A stretch of 64,000 nt of DNA from Heliopora coerulea (lineage: Eukaryota > Cnidaria > Anthozoa > Scleralcyonacea > Helioporidae). Numbering within the stretch: the first letter of the stretch is position 1; each line of letters starts with the position of its first letter. A model generated the notes under the pieces. It was not told the DNA's origin. It saw only the letters and a list, made by a program, of their open reading frames with translations, and made no database searches. A program made the translations under genes and the position numbers. The stretch lies in contig JASJOG010000050.1 of the NCBI GenBank assembly GCA_030142905.1, positions 719,001 through 783,000 on the forward strand, read 5' to 3'. This document shows, one piece after another, positions 35,173-46,660 of this stretch.

Positions 35173-35500
35173 TGATGCAATCTGATAATGGTCCTTCACT
35201 TAATAGCAGGGAATTTAATGCTTCTTTCCAAGCACTTAATTATTGGTCTATTTATCGATTCACTACACCACACTGATATACTAATGTTCTTTAGCAAAAG
35301 CTTTTCATTGGGCCGTTCAGGTCAGATCCCTCTACCCGTAACTGAAGTGAAGCCAAGACAAGATGGATTCGTCCGGGAAAACAATAGATTGTTCACACCA
35401 AAAATGAGATTCTACGCCGAAGCAAAAGCTGGCATTAAGCACCGTAAATTAGCTGAAAGTGATAACAGTATTGTCGAAAAACGATAACCGTGGTAAAAGT
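35173..35500 (+). pseudogene. Ty3/gypsy integrase core, 3' half
   Basis: Directly after the duplicated octamer the frame continues EVMQSDNGPSLNSREFNASF, with the second catalytic Asp in SDNG, then ALNYW and a degraded TTPH block. It joins logically with the half before the hAT insertion. Frameshifts follow and no intact C-terminus can be drawn. Confidence 0.75.
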
Positions 35501-35680
35501 GCACACACACCCCTTGACCCATGTCCTTATCGAGCAGTGGAAAAGAAAGGGTTAATAGTCACAGTAGGAAGAGATTCAAAACTGATCACCTGGAATTCGT
35601 CATTTTTCAAGCTGATTAATTAACACTGCGCAGACGAAGGTGCAGGCTCAAGAGACCGAGGTTCCAGAGATAACTGGTAC

Positions 35681-35694
35681 ATGTATATGTATAC

Positions 35695-35732
<38 letters not shown>

Positions 35733-35745
35733 GTATGTCTATATA

Positions 35746-35801
<56 letters not shown>
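35681..35801. repeat. (TATG)n/(TA)n microsatellite
   Basis: TATATG units grade into a pure (TA)n run. Overlapping frames are Tyr/Ile/Met/His repeat translations. Confidence 0.97.
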
Positions 35802-35804
<3 letters not shown>

Positions 35805-36039
35805 CAAATTGTATAAATTTTGGCAAACCTAAACATATCGTAAAAAAAGAATGTATAGGTAAATCTGCAACTACGAATACATTAATCAACCTTAATACAT
35901 TAGACTGGCCGAAGAATGTACCAAAAAAACAAATAGCATATCTTCACTGGCCGTTGAAGTGAGAATAAAATGGAGATACAATGGTCCTGATATGTTTGTA
36001 TGTTGATATGTTTTGTTCCATAATTTTTGCTATTTGCTG
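35802..36039. other. Short intergenic segment
   Basis: No coding motif. It is a spacer between two long microsatellites. Confidence 0.4.
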
Positions 36040-36156
36040 TATATATATATATATATATATATAGATAGATAGATAGATAGATAGATATAGATATAGATAT
36101 AGATATAGATAGATATAGATATAGATATAGATATAGATATAGATATAGATATAGAT

Positions 36157-36227
<71 letters not shown>

Positions 36228-36252
36228 TTTAGATAGATAGATAGATATAGAT

Positions 36253-36341
<89 letters not shown>
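36040..36341. repeat. Long compound (TA)n(GATA)n(GATATA)n microsatellite
   Basis: About 300 bases of TA, GATA and GATATA units, with only one or two single-base breaks. A GAGCACTCT-containing sequence follows on the minus strand (about 36370-36379), as it does around the microsatellite at the start of the window. Confidence 0.98.
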
Positions 36342-36402
36342 AAATAAGCATGGGTAATTTCCCGGTAAGCAGAGTGCTCAATGCAAAGCTGCAGAGCTTT
36401 AT

Positions 36403-36562
36403 AGTAATAATTTATTGTTGCTTATCTAATATGTTTACAGTTTGTCCTTACACCGTGTTTCATGGTTTCGCAATCATCACAGTCGTTTGATGATTGCGAA
36501 AGCATGAAACACGGTGTAACGACAAGCTGTAAACATATTAGATAAGCAACAATAAATTATTA

Positions 36563-36564
<2 letters not shown>
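36403..36564. repeat. 162-bp foldback between microsatellites
   Basis: Arms of about 77 bp begin AGTAATAATTTATTGTTGCT and pair almost perfectly across a 9-bp loop centred near 36484. They match through TAAACATATTAG, ACACGGTGT and TGATGATTGCG blocks. It is bounded on the right by a (TA)n run of about 40 bases and lies about 60 bases from the GATA array on the left. The right arm contains a hammerhead-like fold. Confidence 0.92.
36482..36523 (+). ncRNA. Degenerate hammerhead-like fold
   Basis: Stem I is GTCGT/ACGAC (36482-36486 with 36519-36523). The core is TTGATGA (36487-36493). Stem II is TGC/GCA closed by a GAAA loop. GAAA follows at 36506-36509, and stem III is ACA/TGT (36509-36511 with 36515-36517), followed by A at the cleavage position. 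Two features argue against activity: the core C is replaced by U, and there is a U-U mismatch at the base of stem II. Confidence 0.35.
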
Positions 36565-36609
<45 letters not shown>

Positions 36610-36612
<3 letters not shown>

Positions 36613-37074
36613 GCCTCGGAATTAGCTAAAAATCCGACCTAAAACGAAAGCAGGCCGGCAACAGGTCGACAAATTTAAGGCTTTCCCGTTGCATAATGTA
36701 GTTAATCACGATTTTGTAAACATAGCCTGTTAGCAACAATTGCGGCATCTGAGGAGCCTAGAAACTAAGAAGCGTAGGCTATGTGAGCGCCTGTGGTAAA
36801 CCAACTAAATCAAATTGGCGGTGATCACATTTCGGTAGCTTATGATTTACTATTGAAATAACTCTGGATATGAAAAGAGAAGTTTAGCATACTGTACATT
36901 TCCCTTAAAGTTGAAAGATGTAAATGCAAGCTTATTGCTTCGTCTGCTTTTCTCTTTTGCTCTGAATTCGCATCACAGAACTCATAAGTCGGCAATTTTT
37001 TTGCCGTCTTGACATGACGATGGGTCGGCAATCAGGTCGGCATTCGCCAATGCCGACCTGAATTCCGAGGCCTG
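36610..37074. mobile_element. hAT-like MITE inserted in (TA)n, 465 bp
   Basis: CAGGCCTCGGAATT and its exact inverse form the ends. TAGGTCGG-like ACCTG/AGGTCGGC blocks repeat just inside. The element splits a TA repeat, so an 8-bp duplication cannot be told from the repeat itself. No transposase is present. The assignment to hAT rests on the CAG start and the A/T-rich flanks only. Confidence 0.75.
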
Positions 37075-37135
37075 TTATATATATATGGAAACGAGTCCCT
37101 GGGGGACATAACACTTCTACAGGCTCCCCTGAACT

Positions 37136-37539
37136 TAGAGGCTGATTACATGAGACCGGCACGAATTCAGAACGCTACCAAAGTGAACATTTTCTGAAGT
37201 GTTTACGTGAGATCAGAATAAAACTAAAACCATGTTCTTGCAAACATTTCAGTCCGCATTCCGAATTTTTATTCCCAGCAACAATGTCTCACTTGTTCTT
37301 TGCCATATCAATTGTTGATCTGGAGAGATTTCGCGTTTTCATGAAGAAAATTTCGTGCCGGTCCGAGTTCGAACCGGTCTGAACTCATTCGTATCGGTCC
37401 AGCACCCGAAATGAGTGAGACTGGTCCGACCTTGTTTTAAGAACTAGTCTAATGTAAACTAAAATAAGGATTTGTATGGGTTGCGATCTCAAGTCGTACC
37501 GGCCTGACTTTGTACCGGTCTCAAGTTATCAGCCCTTAA
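37136..37539. mobile_element. MITE of the GGCTGATTACATG family, 404 bp
   Basis: TTAGAGGCTGATTACATG and, on the other strand at the right end, TTAAGGGCTGATAACTTG are imperfect TIRs; both continue with AGACCGG. The interior is rich in CCGGTCTGA/CCGGTCCGA variants. It is non-coding. Confidence 0.75.
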
Positions 37540-37914
37540 AAAAATTAGGAGACAACGAACACATCACCAGAAAGACAGCTAGTCCCAGGATATCCACGGA
37601 GAGATAGTAAACCACTTGACAGATATTGCAGCTAACGTTATGTACTGTAGTACCAATTTTTACTTGATAAGTTTAGATTATGCCACAGTTTAATTTATAA
37701 TAACCCAGATAAAAAAAAATTCTTAAGAGAGCAGTGAATTCCGGGCATAGAATAGTTATTGCCAAATTTAAAATTTGATTTTAAAGAATATTATTTACCT
37801 TAATACTTTGGAGATAATGTAAATATTTCAGATGTTGAGTTGTATCTATTGCAAGTTTGTAATAATAATCTTAACATTAAGGAGGGGGATATAGCAAGTA
37901 TTTACATTCGTAAT

Positions 37915-38000
37915 TCTATGATAATGAGAAAACACATGTATAAAAAAGGCACGTTGTTGTCTAATAAGGAAAGAGTTAGCATCGTGTGCCTGAAGTGGTA
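37915..38000 (+). repeat. Possible 3' LTR fragment of the gypsy relic
   Basis: ATAATGAGAAAACACATGTA, a TATAAAAAA-like box and GGAAAGAGTTAGCATCGTG align with the 30.48 kb block over about 85 bases at roughly four bases in five by eye. The orientation is the same as there. Border features (TG...CA) are not identifiable. Confidence 0.4.
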
Positions 38001-41000
38001 CATTACAACGACAAACGCCAAAACTAAAGAATAGCCTGTAACAATGCTATGTTGAGCTTTGCTGGGGTACAAGCGATAACCTCGGAAAAGCAGGAGCTGC
38101 ACAGGAGTAATTTCACAGCTAAAATCAAATATTGACCCAGATATCTCGTACAAGCAGCTAATATGGTGACCTAATTTGTGCGCTAGCAGTGAAAAACCAG
38201 ACTATTGTCCACCTGTTGTCCACATTTTGACCACTACTTCTAGCAAAAATATTTTAAAGGTATACCTATAATTATAGAATATATATGACGTCAAGGCAAA
38301 GAGAGGTTTCGTTACTGCAAATGACATTCGGTTCCCAGAAAGTTTAGGAAATCTGCCTAAGGTTTCCCATTTTGCAAAAGATAACGGATATAGCGTACCT
38401 TGTTGAATCCAGGATAAACATGTTTCCATTGGTCATCGAAATAAAGTAAAACGTTTTGACAACAATATTCCTGGATAAATATGAGAAAAATATGCTTGTT
38501 ACGGTCAAATTAAGGCATATTTCAGGCAGGGGTATTGTGATGTTGGGGTAAGGGGGGCATTATTTACTAAAATTTTGGCAAGAAGAGCTCCTTTTTTCCA
38601 TGGAGTTGCTCATACATTCTGTAAATAATGGCATCGTGGGTTCTAGACATGATGGTCTCAGGAGTTAGTATGACTAGCAGTGCAGATATCGTAAATTCAC
38701 TATCCCTTTACAGAATCTGGAAGCAAGAGTTGTCATGATTAGCAGTTTACTTGCAAAAATTTACGCGATACGTGTCGTTTCAAGAGTGGAAGACTTTAAA
38801 AGCTTATACACCATGTGGCTTTACGGGAAGAAAAGACATACTGGGTACAGATGAATGTCAACCATTTGGATCTAGATAAATGGAGGCTTGCTTTTTTAAA
38901 GTTTTGCTTTACTATTATTTACTATTACTTCCGTATACCTTTTTTCCTTAAAAATAATAAATTTGCAAAGTAGTCATAATATTATCTGTAATACATAATA
39001 AGTTCTTTATAAGAAAACTTATATGTATGTAAGCCGAATGGTACATTTCAGGAATACTGGGCATTTATCTCGATCAAATGAAATGGAATCATACATTTTA
39101 AAACTCAACTGGGGAGAGTTGCGAAAAAGGCTGCTCTTGAGCCTCCACTTATTATGGGAAAGTATTCCCAGAAAAGTGTTAGACAATAGCAAAGGGAAAC
39201 TGATTTGCGATTTTAAATGTAGAATGAGGCAAGGTAGTGAAGCCAAAATGACATGACCTAACATTTGAAGAGAAGAAACATAAAAAGATGTTAATATGCA
39301 TGTGATGTGGCAAGCAAGCAAGCAGGAGAGCGATATTCACGCATGCAAAGATCAAGGGGAGAATGGATAAATATCAACAGCTGCTCTTTGAAACCAGGGA
39401 TCGTGATCACATTTGGGTAAACCATTTGAACGATTTAGTCAAAGCGTTTAAACGATATATTATAAATTCTAGACGGTTTCTAAAAATGCGGATAATTAAG
39501 ATGTTATCAGGCGACAACCAGACGAAACGCAGGCAACGTCATAACGGAACCATATGACGTAAAACTCTGCTATGTTCATGCAGATAATTGTACAGTCACA
39601 GCTGCACGGCCGTAACTTGATCTGCAGTCATATGCTCCTTTGTGAGTGTACCAATAGCAAGTTGAATTAAGTATACACGTCAAATTAGGGAAGTCTACAT
39701 TTGGATTTTGCAATACGTAAAACTTTACAAGCTGCTACTGGGGTCTAGGAAGGGCATGCCCCGAAGAAAATGTTCATAACGCGTTCTGGTGCATTTTCAG
39801 CACCTAAACGCGGTCGACCCTCAAACAGAGGCAAGATACAGATTATGGTTGGAGTTCCTGATAAATTTTTAATTCTGAAGTGTTTTTGTGAACTTTATTT
39901 GGCAATTGGGGCTCACTTCTGAATCTTTAAAACAAAATTCTAAAGCCAAATTTACTTTATTTGACCAACTTCTACCATATTGCAGCACGCGTAAGATCTG
40001 TCCAGCAATGCTTGAAAACGTGAGATAACCCTCAAATACGGGAACCTCACACCTAATGCGTGAGAGTTGACGCCTCTGGTCAAATATGCTTTCCTTAGTT
40101 ATTTTTGTACGCAACTAAACTGATATAAACAGAAAGGAATTTGTAATTTCCTCTTAAGCAAAGGAATGTGTTTCTTAGTTTTGTGATTAATTACAGTTTT
40201 TGTTCCTTCGTGGATAAAACAATTACTGGTCGAAATTACTGCAATTGTAACAAGTCCACAGTAACGCGATGCAATTGTATCAAATACTCATAGCTCTACT
40301 TATACATATGCATGTACCTATACCAATACTCCTACATCTGCATAATATTATACAATGTCATATATAAATATACAGTATATAATTGTGTATATTTTAAAAC
40401 AAAAATTATAGTAGAGACAAGGAAGCATAGAAGAAATTTTAGCAACAGTAGTTGCCTCGTTTATCTTAAATGAAAAGACATTTTTATATCAACATGTACC
40501 TTTCTTTGTAAAAATGGGGAGTGCACACTACGTGTGCCAGTGTGTTACATCTGTCTCTGGGAAATTTATAAAGCAAATAGTTAACAGCTTTCATAAGTCT
40601 GTATGAATAATGCCATTTCAAATAAGAAAATACCAAAAATTCTATACCTTGCAGTGGCTCATGTTTTCACAATGCATATTTCTGCCTGAAATGACATCAT
40701 TCATATTTCTACCGCACAACAGAGACACCAGACATGTACCTGAGGCAGGCAGAGTATGACATGTGACAAGAAAGGTTCATTAAGAGATTAAAAATATACA
40801 TGAGATCGATAATGGGTGAAGACAGACTAAACGTACAGTCTCAAGGTCCTCCACATGTATATGGAGATAACAGAATGAAGAATGTGAAAGTCAAAAACGT
40901 TTATTTTGAAGGTTTACTACTGACAATATTGCACTAGAGAACACAAATCTGCTGCTTGGGAGACATCATCATTACACTGTATATTAAATAATTTATCTTG

Positions 41001-41640
41001 GATTTATAAAACATCAAATCAAATTCCCTGTTTGGTTACTGAGATCCAACCGTACGGGATGTTGGAAGACTTGAGGAAAGTACAGGAAAAATATGGACCA
41101 CTAGGCAAGTGTTTTTAGCTTTCCATAAGTCATGAAACATCCCAATTAGTGTTTGGACCACACTATCCAATGCATAAAAAAACATTATGTATTTCTTATA
41201 ATGTCTGGATAATTCTTGATATTATGCGTAAGCCGAATCCGGTAATTGTTTTATTATACATTCAAAACAGAGATAGATGCAAGAAAGGATTTGCAGTAAA
41301 AGGACTCGTGCGATTAACATTCCAAACCACTGCAGGCCATTTTTGCTATTTTGTAATTTTCACTGCCTTGAGGTGGTTACATCATGAGCATCAAATAATT
41401 ATTTTTTTGGACAGCTCCGTTGAATAATTCACGATATCCGGCCAAAATGATGTCACAGCTTCCGGACATTGAGAATTAACTGGTGAATGTCAACCAAAAA
41501 GAAACAAGAAAGAAGTTTGAATGTAATAAATAAATATACACATTCGCATGTACACAAATAAACGTAATGTTATATATACATGTACACGTATAATTATACA
41601 TAATATTATACACATTACACATATAGTCTTCAAAAAACTT
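38001..41640. other. Long intergenic stretch, no gene recognised
   Basis: About 3.6 kb. The frames at 39019-39321 (-), 39023-39256 (+), 39869-40114 (-) and 41149-41427 (+) have no recognisable motif. A GAGTGCACAC region near 40520 and AT-rich patches near 40360 are unremarkable. Confidence 0.45.
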
Positions 41641-41700
41641 TATTCCAATATGATATATGTACGTTTCAGGGACCAGCCCCTTCTTCAGAAGACACAATGA
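41641..41700 (-). ncRNA. Hammerhead-like core in Penelope-type 3' sequence
   Basis: On the minus strand CTGAAGA (41688-41682) is followed by an AGGG/CCCT stem with a short loop, then GAAA (41667-41664) and CGTAC. The core nucleotides and stem II fit a hammerhead, and AC/GU plus A would give a minimal two-pair stem III and a cleavable GUA, the form that is thought to act as a dimer. A pairing stem I is not evident. TTGGAATAAAGTTTTTTGAA follows 3'. No Penelope coding region is preserved upstream on this strand. Confidence 0.35.
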
Positions 41701-41749
41701 AACTCAAGTGACAGAGGTTTTAGTATAATTTATTCCCTATCCTTCAATA

Positions 41750-42094
41750 TTAAAATAAACAGACCATGTAAAGGTACTGTTTCATCAAAAGAATTTATTT
41801 ATTATTTAGCGGTATTAGTTGGTTCATTAGTAGGTACATTGCAGGGTTTGAATTAATTATTGAAAAACGGTTCATCATTTTTCAGGAATTTAAAGCTCCA
41901 TTATGAAGATTATACCACCATCCTAATAACAGCAATAATAGAGTTTGTCGATGAAAGTCTTGTCTTCAATGGTTAAAAACAAATATTCTCAAGGGAGTAA
42001 ATCTAAATCTCTTAAAATCATGAGGATGGAAGTTTACCCGAAAGAGGAAAGGTAAACAGAAAACTAAAGTTAATTCAATACTGCATGCTTATCT
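41750..42094. other. Intergenic, no domain recognised
   Basis: It could hold the degraded endonuclease-proximal part of the LINE that starts to be readable at 42095, but no motif confirms this. Confidence 0.35.
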
Positions 42095-44420
42095 GATCTT
42101 AAAAACATCCCACGGAAAGCGCTTATGTGTTTAATGATGTGGATGACATCAGTTCCCATTGGTGTAACTTGTTTAAACAGATAATAGACAAACATGCTCC
42201 AATAAAGCAAATACAACTTCGAACCAATCATGTTCCGTGGATAATTCCTCAGATTCAAAAGGAAATTAGAAAAAGGAATTGATTATATAAGAAATACCGT
42301 AAAAGCAATGAAGAATGCGCATGGATAAACTATAAATGTCGACGAAAAAAGGTAACTAAACTTAAACGCAATGCAATCAGAGAATATTTTACACATGCGG
42401 TGTCTTCAAGATATTCCGATGGAGAATTTTGGAAGAAATTAAAGCCATTTTTGCCAAGAAGCAAAGATAAAGATACAAGTTCTAGTAATATTGTGTTAAG
42501 TGAGAATGGAAAATTGACTAAAGATTCTGCTTCTGTATTTAACAAGCACTTTACGATTTTTCTCGTAGATAAGGATACGTTATCAAAGAACGAAGGTGAC
42601 TTTGTTAATTATCCCAATATAATATCGATTAAGGAAAAAAAGAACTTCAATTTAAACTTCCAGTTTAATCCTGTCAGTACGGATTATATTTCTAATCTTC
42701 TACAAAACATCGATGTCAGGAAAACCTCTAGACCTGATGGCGTTACGCCACTGCTCGTTAAAAAAGCAAGTCCTGTAATTGTGAATCATACCACAAAACT
42801 GTTTAATCATTGTATTTCAACTTCCACATGGCCGAAAGATTGGAAATTAGCAAATGTTAAGCCAGTTTATAGAATGAAGACTCTGACAAATGCAACTACC
42901 GTCCTATAAACATCTTATCCATTTTTTAAACATGTCTGGTTTTTTCAGGGGACACTCCTGTTGCTCTGCATTGATGAAAATGACTGATGACTGGCGCCAC
43001 GCTCGCGACGAAAGACAGGAAGTGGGAATTGTTGGAATAGATTTGTCCAAAGCGTTTGACTCAGTTTGCCACTCACTATTCCTGGCCTAATTGAAAGCTT
43101 ATGGAGTGAAAGATTCCGTCTTACATTTGATAAAGTCTTATTTGACATACCGTAGGCAGAGAGTTAGGTGTAATGGATTGTACTCAGATTGGCTTCCTAT
43201 TTCAAGTGGAGTGCCTCAAGGTAGTTTACTTGGACCTCTCCTTTTTAACGTCATGATTAACGATCTGAACTTTGTTAGTAGAGCCACTTCACTGCGTCTC
43301 TACGCCGACGATACGACTGATCATGGATCGCATAAAAATCCAATAATATTGGAACGCAATGTCAACCAGAATTTGGTTGTGTTACGTCGATGGTTTAACC
43401 AAAATTTTCTCGAGATTAACACGTCGAAATCGCAGGCAATGATAATTGGTAAATTCAAGTATAATTGCAAATTTACTATTGGAACAGATACGACTGAGGT
43501 AAGTGGTAAGTTGAAAATACTTGGAGTGAATTTGGACAATGATCTTAATTTTAAATCGCATATTCATGCTGTGGTAAAAAAGGCATACGCTAAAATTGGA
43601 GCGATACCAAAAATAACACACTTTATAAAGCCAGATATCGCAGTACGTCTCTATAAAGCTTACGTTTTGCCACATCTAGAGTATTGTAGCCCAATACTGA
43701 TTGGAATTGGAAAATCTCAATCAAAGAAATAGGAAGCCATGAATCACTATGCATTAAAACATTATTAAACATTCCTCGGGTCAACAGATTATGAAACAGC
43801 CCTTAACCGAATTAACATGAGAAGGCTTGAACACAGAAGATATGTCCAATCTTTGGCAATTTTTTTTAAAAGTTTTAAAGAAAATGGACCTAGGTACATT
43901 TCAGATTTCTTTACACCTCGTAATGTAAGTTACAACTTAAGGAATAGTAGATTTAAAGTTAATCAACCAGCATATAATACTAAATATCTACATAACTCTT
44001 TTAGCTATATTGTATCCCATTTATGGAATAACTTGCCAGAGAACATAACACAGCCTAATCTGGTAGCGCTTTTTAAAAAGAAACTTTATAATATTGTCTT
44101 ATCTAAAGCAGTATGAAGTAGATGAACGATCTTCAAGCTCGATACTCAGAAAATGAGTATCGAGAAAATGAGTATCCAAGCTCTCATGTTTCCTAAACAT
44201 CAAACTAAAGCAGTATGCTTGTGTGATAGCTGCTCATAATTTTTGGATTGTAATATACAGATATTCTTCTTCTTATCATTTTTTTTTCGTTTAATGATAG
44301 TGCATAGTTAATTTTTATTGTAGTTTTTGTCGAGCGTTTTTAACATGAGCTTATAGCTCGGGTGATTGGGCGACCACTCCTTACGCTTTCGATAATAAAT
44401 AAAATCTTTAAATAAATAAA
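42095..44420 (+). pseudogene. LINE ORF2 relic (CR1/Jockey-type) with 3' UTR and tail
   Basis: The linker before the RT is readable: FNDVDDISSHWCNLFKQIID, VPWIIPQIQKEIRKRN and YKKYRKSNEE. The RT follows with RPDGVTPLLVKKA and CNYRPINILSIF (the latter in a shifted frame), GIDLSKAFDSV with the first catalytic Asp, SSGVPQGSLLGPLLF and LRLYADDT with the catalytic Asp pair. KLKILGVNLDNDL, LYKAYVLPHLEYCSP and ENITQPNLVALFKKKL complete the C-terminus. Damage includes a stop in the linker, a frameshift and small deletion near 42880, an in-frame TAA at 43088-43090 and a frameshift near 43735. The 3' UTR ends in AAATAAATAAAT (about 44408-44419). The N-terminal endonuclease is missing. Confidence 0.88.
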
Positions 44421-44436
44421 TCTCTCTTTAACAACT

Positions 44437-45850
44437 GTTTACCCTTCCTTGATATTCTAACAACACGAGCCAATGGCTCATTTTCTACTTCTCTTTTCCA
44501 TAAACCCACTTTTACTGGTTTATACACTAACTACAATAGTTTTATTCCTTCTGTCTACAAAACAGGATAAGTTTCGTCCCTTCTTAATCGCTATTTTAGT
44601 ATTTGCTCTTCCTATTTTATTTTGACTCGCAACTTCAAATTTTTAAGAAAATGTTTTTACTTAATGGTTCTCCTAGTTTGTTTATAGACACATATATTCA
44701 CCGTTTTTTGGATAAGATTTTTTCACCCTACCCCAACAAGATCATTTACTATTGTTTTCCCTACACTGGACAACATAACCTCCAAATTCGTACTCAGATT
44801 CGGAAGTTATGCTCCAGTGCTTTTCCTTATATTAACCTCCGCTTTGTTTTCCGTCCTTCTCTTCGGTTGTCCTACCTTTTTGTCTTAAAATTCCCAAGGC
44901 TTTGAGATCTCCTGTTGTTTACCCTTTTCAGTGTCAACGATGTAGTTCGTTGTATGTCGGCCAAACGAGTCGGCTTCTCCACACATGAATCTCAGAGCAC
45001 TTAGGTATCTCTATACTTACTGGCAAGAAGCGAGTCAATCCTCCGACAAACATCCTGTCACATCACTGTGCCACTGGACATCCAGTCTCGCCTGATGACT
45101 TCACCATCTTGTCAGTGGCCTAATGAGGTAAATTGCCACCCGGGACGGACGTGGAACACCCCCCCCCCAATACACACACAAAAAAAGAAAAGAAAGAACA
45201 AAAGAACACTCAAAAAGCAGACGTGTACAAAGGAATATTCCACCGAAAATGGATCATTCTGTCCCCACTACGTATGTTAATTCTTATTCCTAACCAGCGC
45301 TCATGCGCAAACTTATACAAACTTCGCTATTCAACTGCGATCAATCTTCAAATAAATAGCAATCAGTTGGTTTTACGTTCGTCTGTCAACAACGCGAGAA
45401 TGACTTAACATCATCAACACAATAATTTGTTCATCGTGACTGTTATCTTGACTCGTCTAACTAAAGTGTCAAATCATAATGTCAAATATCCCTGGGTTGC
45501 CAGCACCCCTCTCTGTCAGGTGGAAAACATTGAACGAGCATTTATGGTAGTTGTTACACCCTAGTAACATTCTTTTACGCTGCTGCAAAAAATTAAGTCA
45601 GATATTTACTTTAAACAGTTCTGGGTCAACGTTTACAGGACAGTGATGGACGAAAATGCAACCCCCTCCAAAAATCGCTGCCCTGGGCAGCTGCACCTAT
45701 TGTTCCCCTCTTGTTAGGCCACTGCATCTTGTCCTCTTCATCCTTCAACTCTGAACTTCTTGTCAGGGAAAGCCTTCTTATCCACAAACTCAATCCATTG
45801 CTTAATGCCAATATGGGCTCCTTTCCACTTTCTTTATTTTAAGACTTTTA
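44437..45850 (+). pseudogene. Penelope-like element: RT C-terminus, GIY-YIG nuclease
   Basis: Starts abruptly after the LINE tail with LPFLDILTTRANGSFSTSLF and KPTFTGLYTNYNSF. The 44603-44905 frame gives GSPSLFIDTYIHRFL, YYCFPYTGQHNLQIRTQIRK and LRFVFRPSLRLSYLF, the usual order at the end of a Penelope RT. The nuclease follows as QRCSSLYVGQTSRLLHT (about 44938-44985), ISEHLGISILTGKK and HHCATGHPVSPDDFTIL. An unrelated C-rich/A-rich stretch (45125-45720) interrupts before a closing ELLVRESLLIHKLNPLLNAN block at about 45750-45810. Several stops and frameshifts are present. The N-terminal half is lost. Confidence 0.85.
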
Positions 45851-46055
45851 TTTTCCACACATTTCCACTACATCTCAGTTTACTGTTTCCTTTTGTCGTT
45901 TTCACTTCCATTCTTACCCCAATATCTTGTAAATAATGTATCATGTAACATAACCACTATAATATTCATCACCTTTGTAATATAAGTTATTCATTCTCTG
46001 AGGATGTTGTGTGCAGTAAAAAAGCGTTAGATGTATACAATAAACCTTAAAATGA
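45851..46055 (+). other. Penelope-like 3' UTR
   Basis: After the coding relic comes TCTGAGGATGTTGTGTGCAG and then GCGTTAGATGTATACAATAA, which lies where Penelope-like elements carry their terminal structured sequence. The CTGAGGA could be a hammerhead core, but the GAAA partner is mutated (AAAA), so I do not call a ribozyme. Confidence 0.5.
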
Positions 46056-46500
46056 TGGACTTGAATATTAAGTTAGGGTTTGATTGTCTTAATGTGTAGA
46101 GTTTCTTTAAGTTTTAAGGAAATGACAGCTAGAATTAGCAGAGTCTAGAATTTTGAAGCAGGAAGAGTTATATTGACTTTTGCAAGAAGATGAGTTTTCA
46201 AGATGTTTAAATATGTGTCAATTTTTGTCATCCTGATGAGATGATGAGTGCTTTCCCCAACATAACAAGAATTACATCCTGTGCAAGTAAATTGATACAC
46301 CACAGAAGATTTAAGTTCAATAGGAATCAGATCCTTAAAACAAAAGAGGTTCTTAATTTTGTGTGAAGGAAAAACAAGTTTGATATCTAAGTCAGTGTAT
46401 AGCCATTGAGTCAGGGATTTGAGTTTGCACTGTGTACTTTTGGAGTAATACCCAATATATAGAAATTTAAAGTAGCAACATTTTTGTCACTTTCCTGTGA
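46056..46500 (-). pseudogene. Second Penelope-like relic, opposite orientation
   Basis: Read leftwards, the frame gives YIGYYSKSTQCKLKSLTQWL, LDIKLVFPSHKIKNLFCF and KDLIPIELKSSVVYQFTC, leading into TGCNSCYVGES (about 46250-46282), the GIY-YIG-type start. A shifted frame then closes with CFKILDSANSSCHFLKL and KETLHIKTIKPNLNIQ. The order matches a Penelope RT C-terminus plus nuclease. Its sequence is clearly different from the plus-strand relic, so it is another family. It meets that element tail to tail with almost no spacer. Confidence 0.8.
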
Positions 46501-46660
46501 CATTCCATTAGATGCATCATACCTTGTATATTATTAATTAGGTTAGCATATAAATAACACTTGCAAATACCCATAATCACTTGTACTGAAGATGGTATAA
46601 GTCTTGCCAAAACATGCATGTATTCTATCAAAAAATTTGTCATGTATATATGTGTATTTA

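Noticed and set aside
35620..35962. Tyr/Ile/His/Met-rich frames on both strands
   Set aside because: They arise from TA and TATG microsatellites.
45985..46050. Hammerhead ribozyme in the plus-strand Penelope-like 3' UTR
   Set aside because: CTGAGGA is present, but the GAAA core is AAAA and stem II does not pair.
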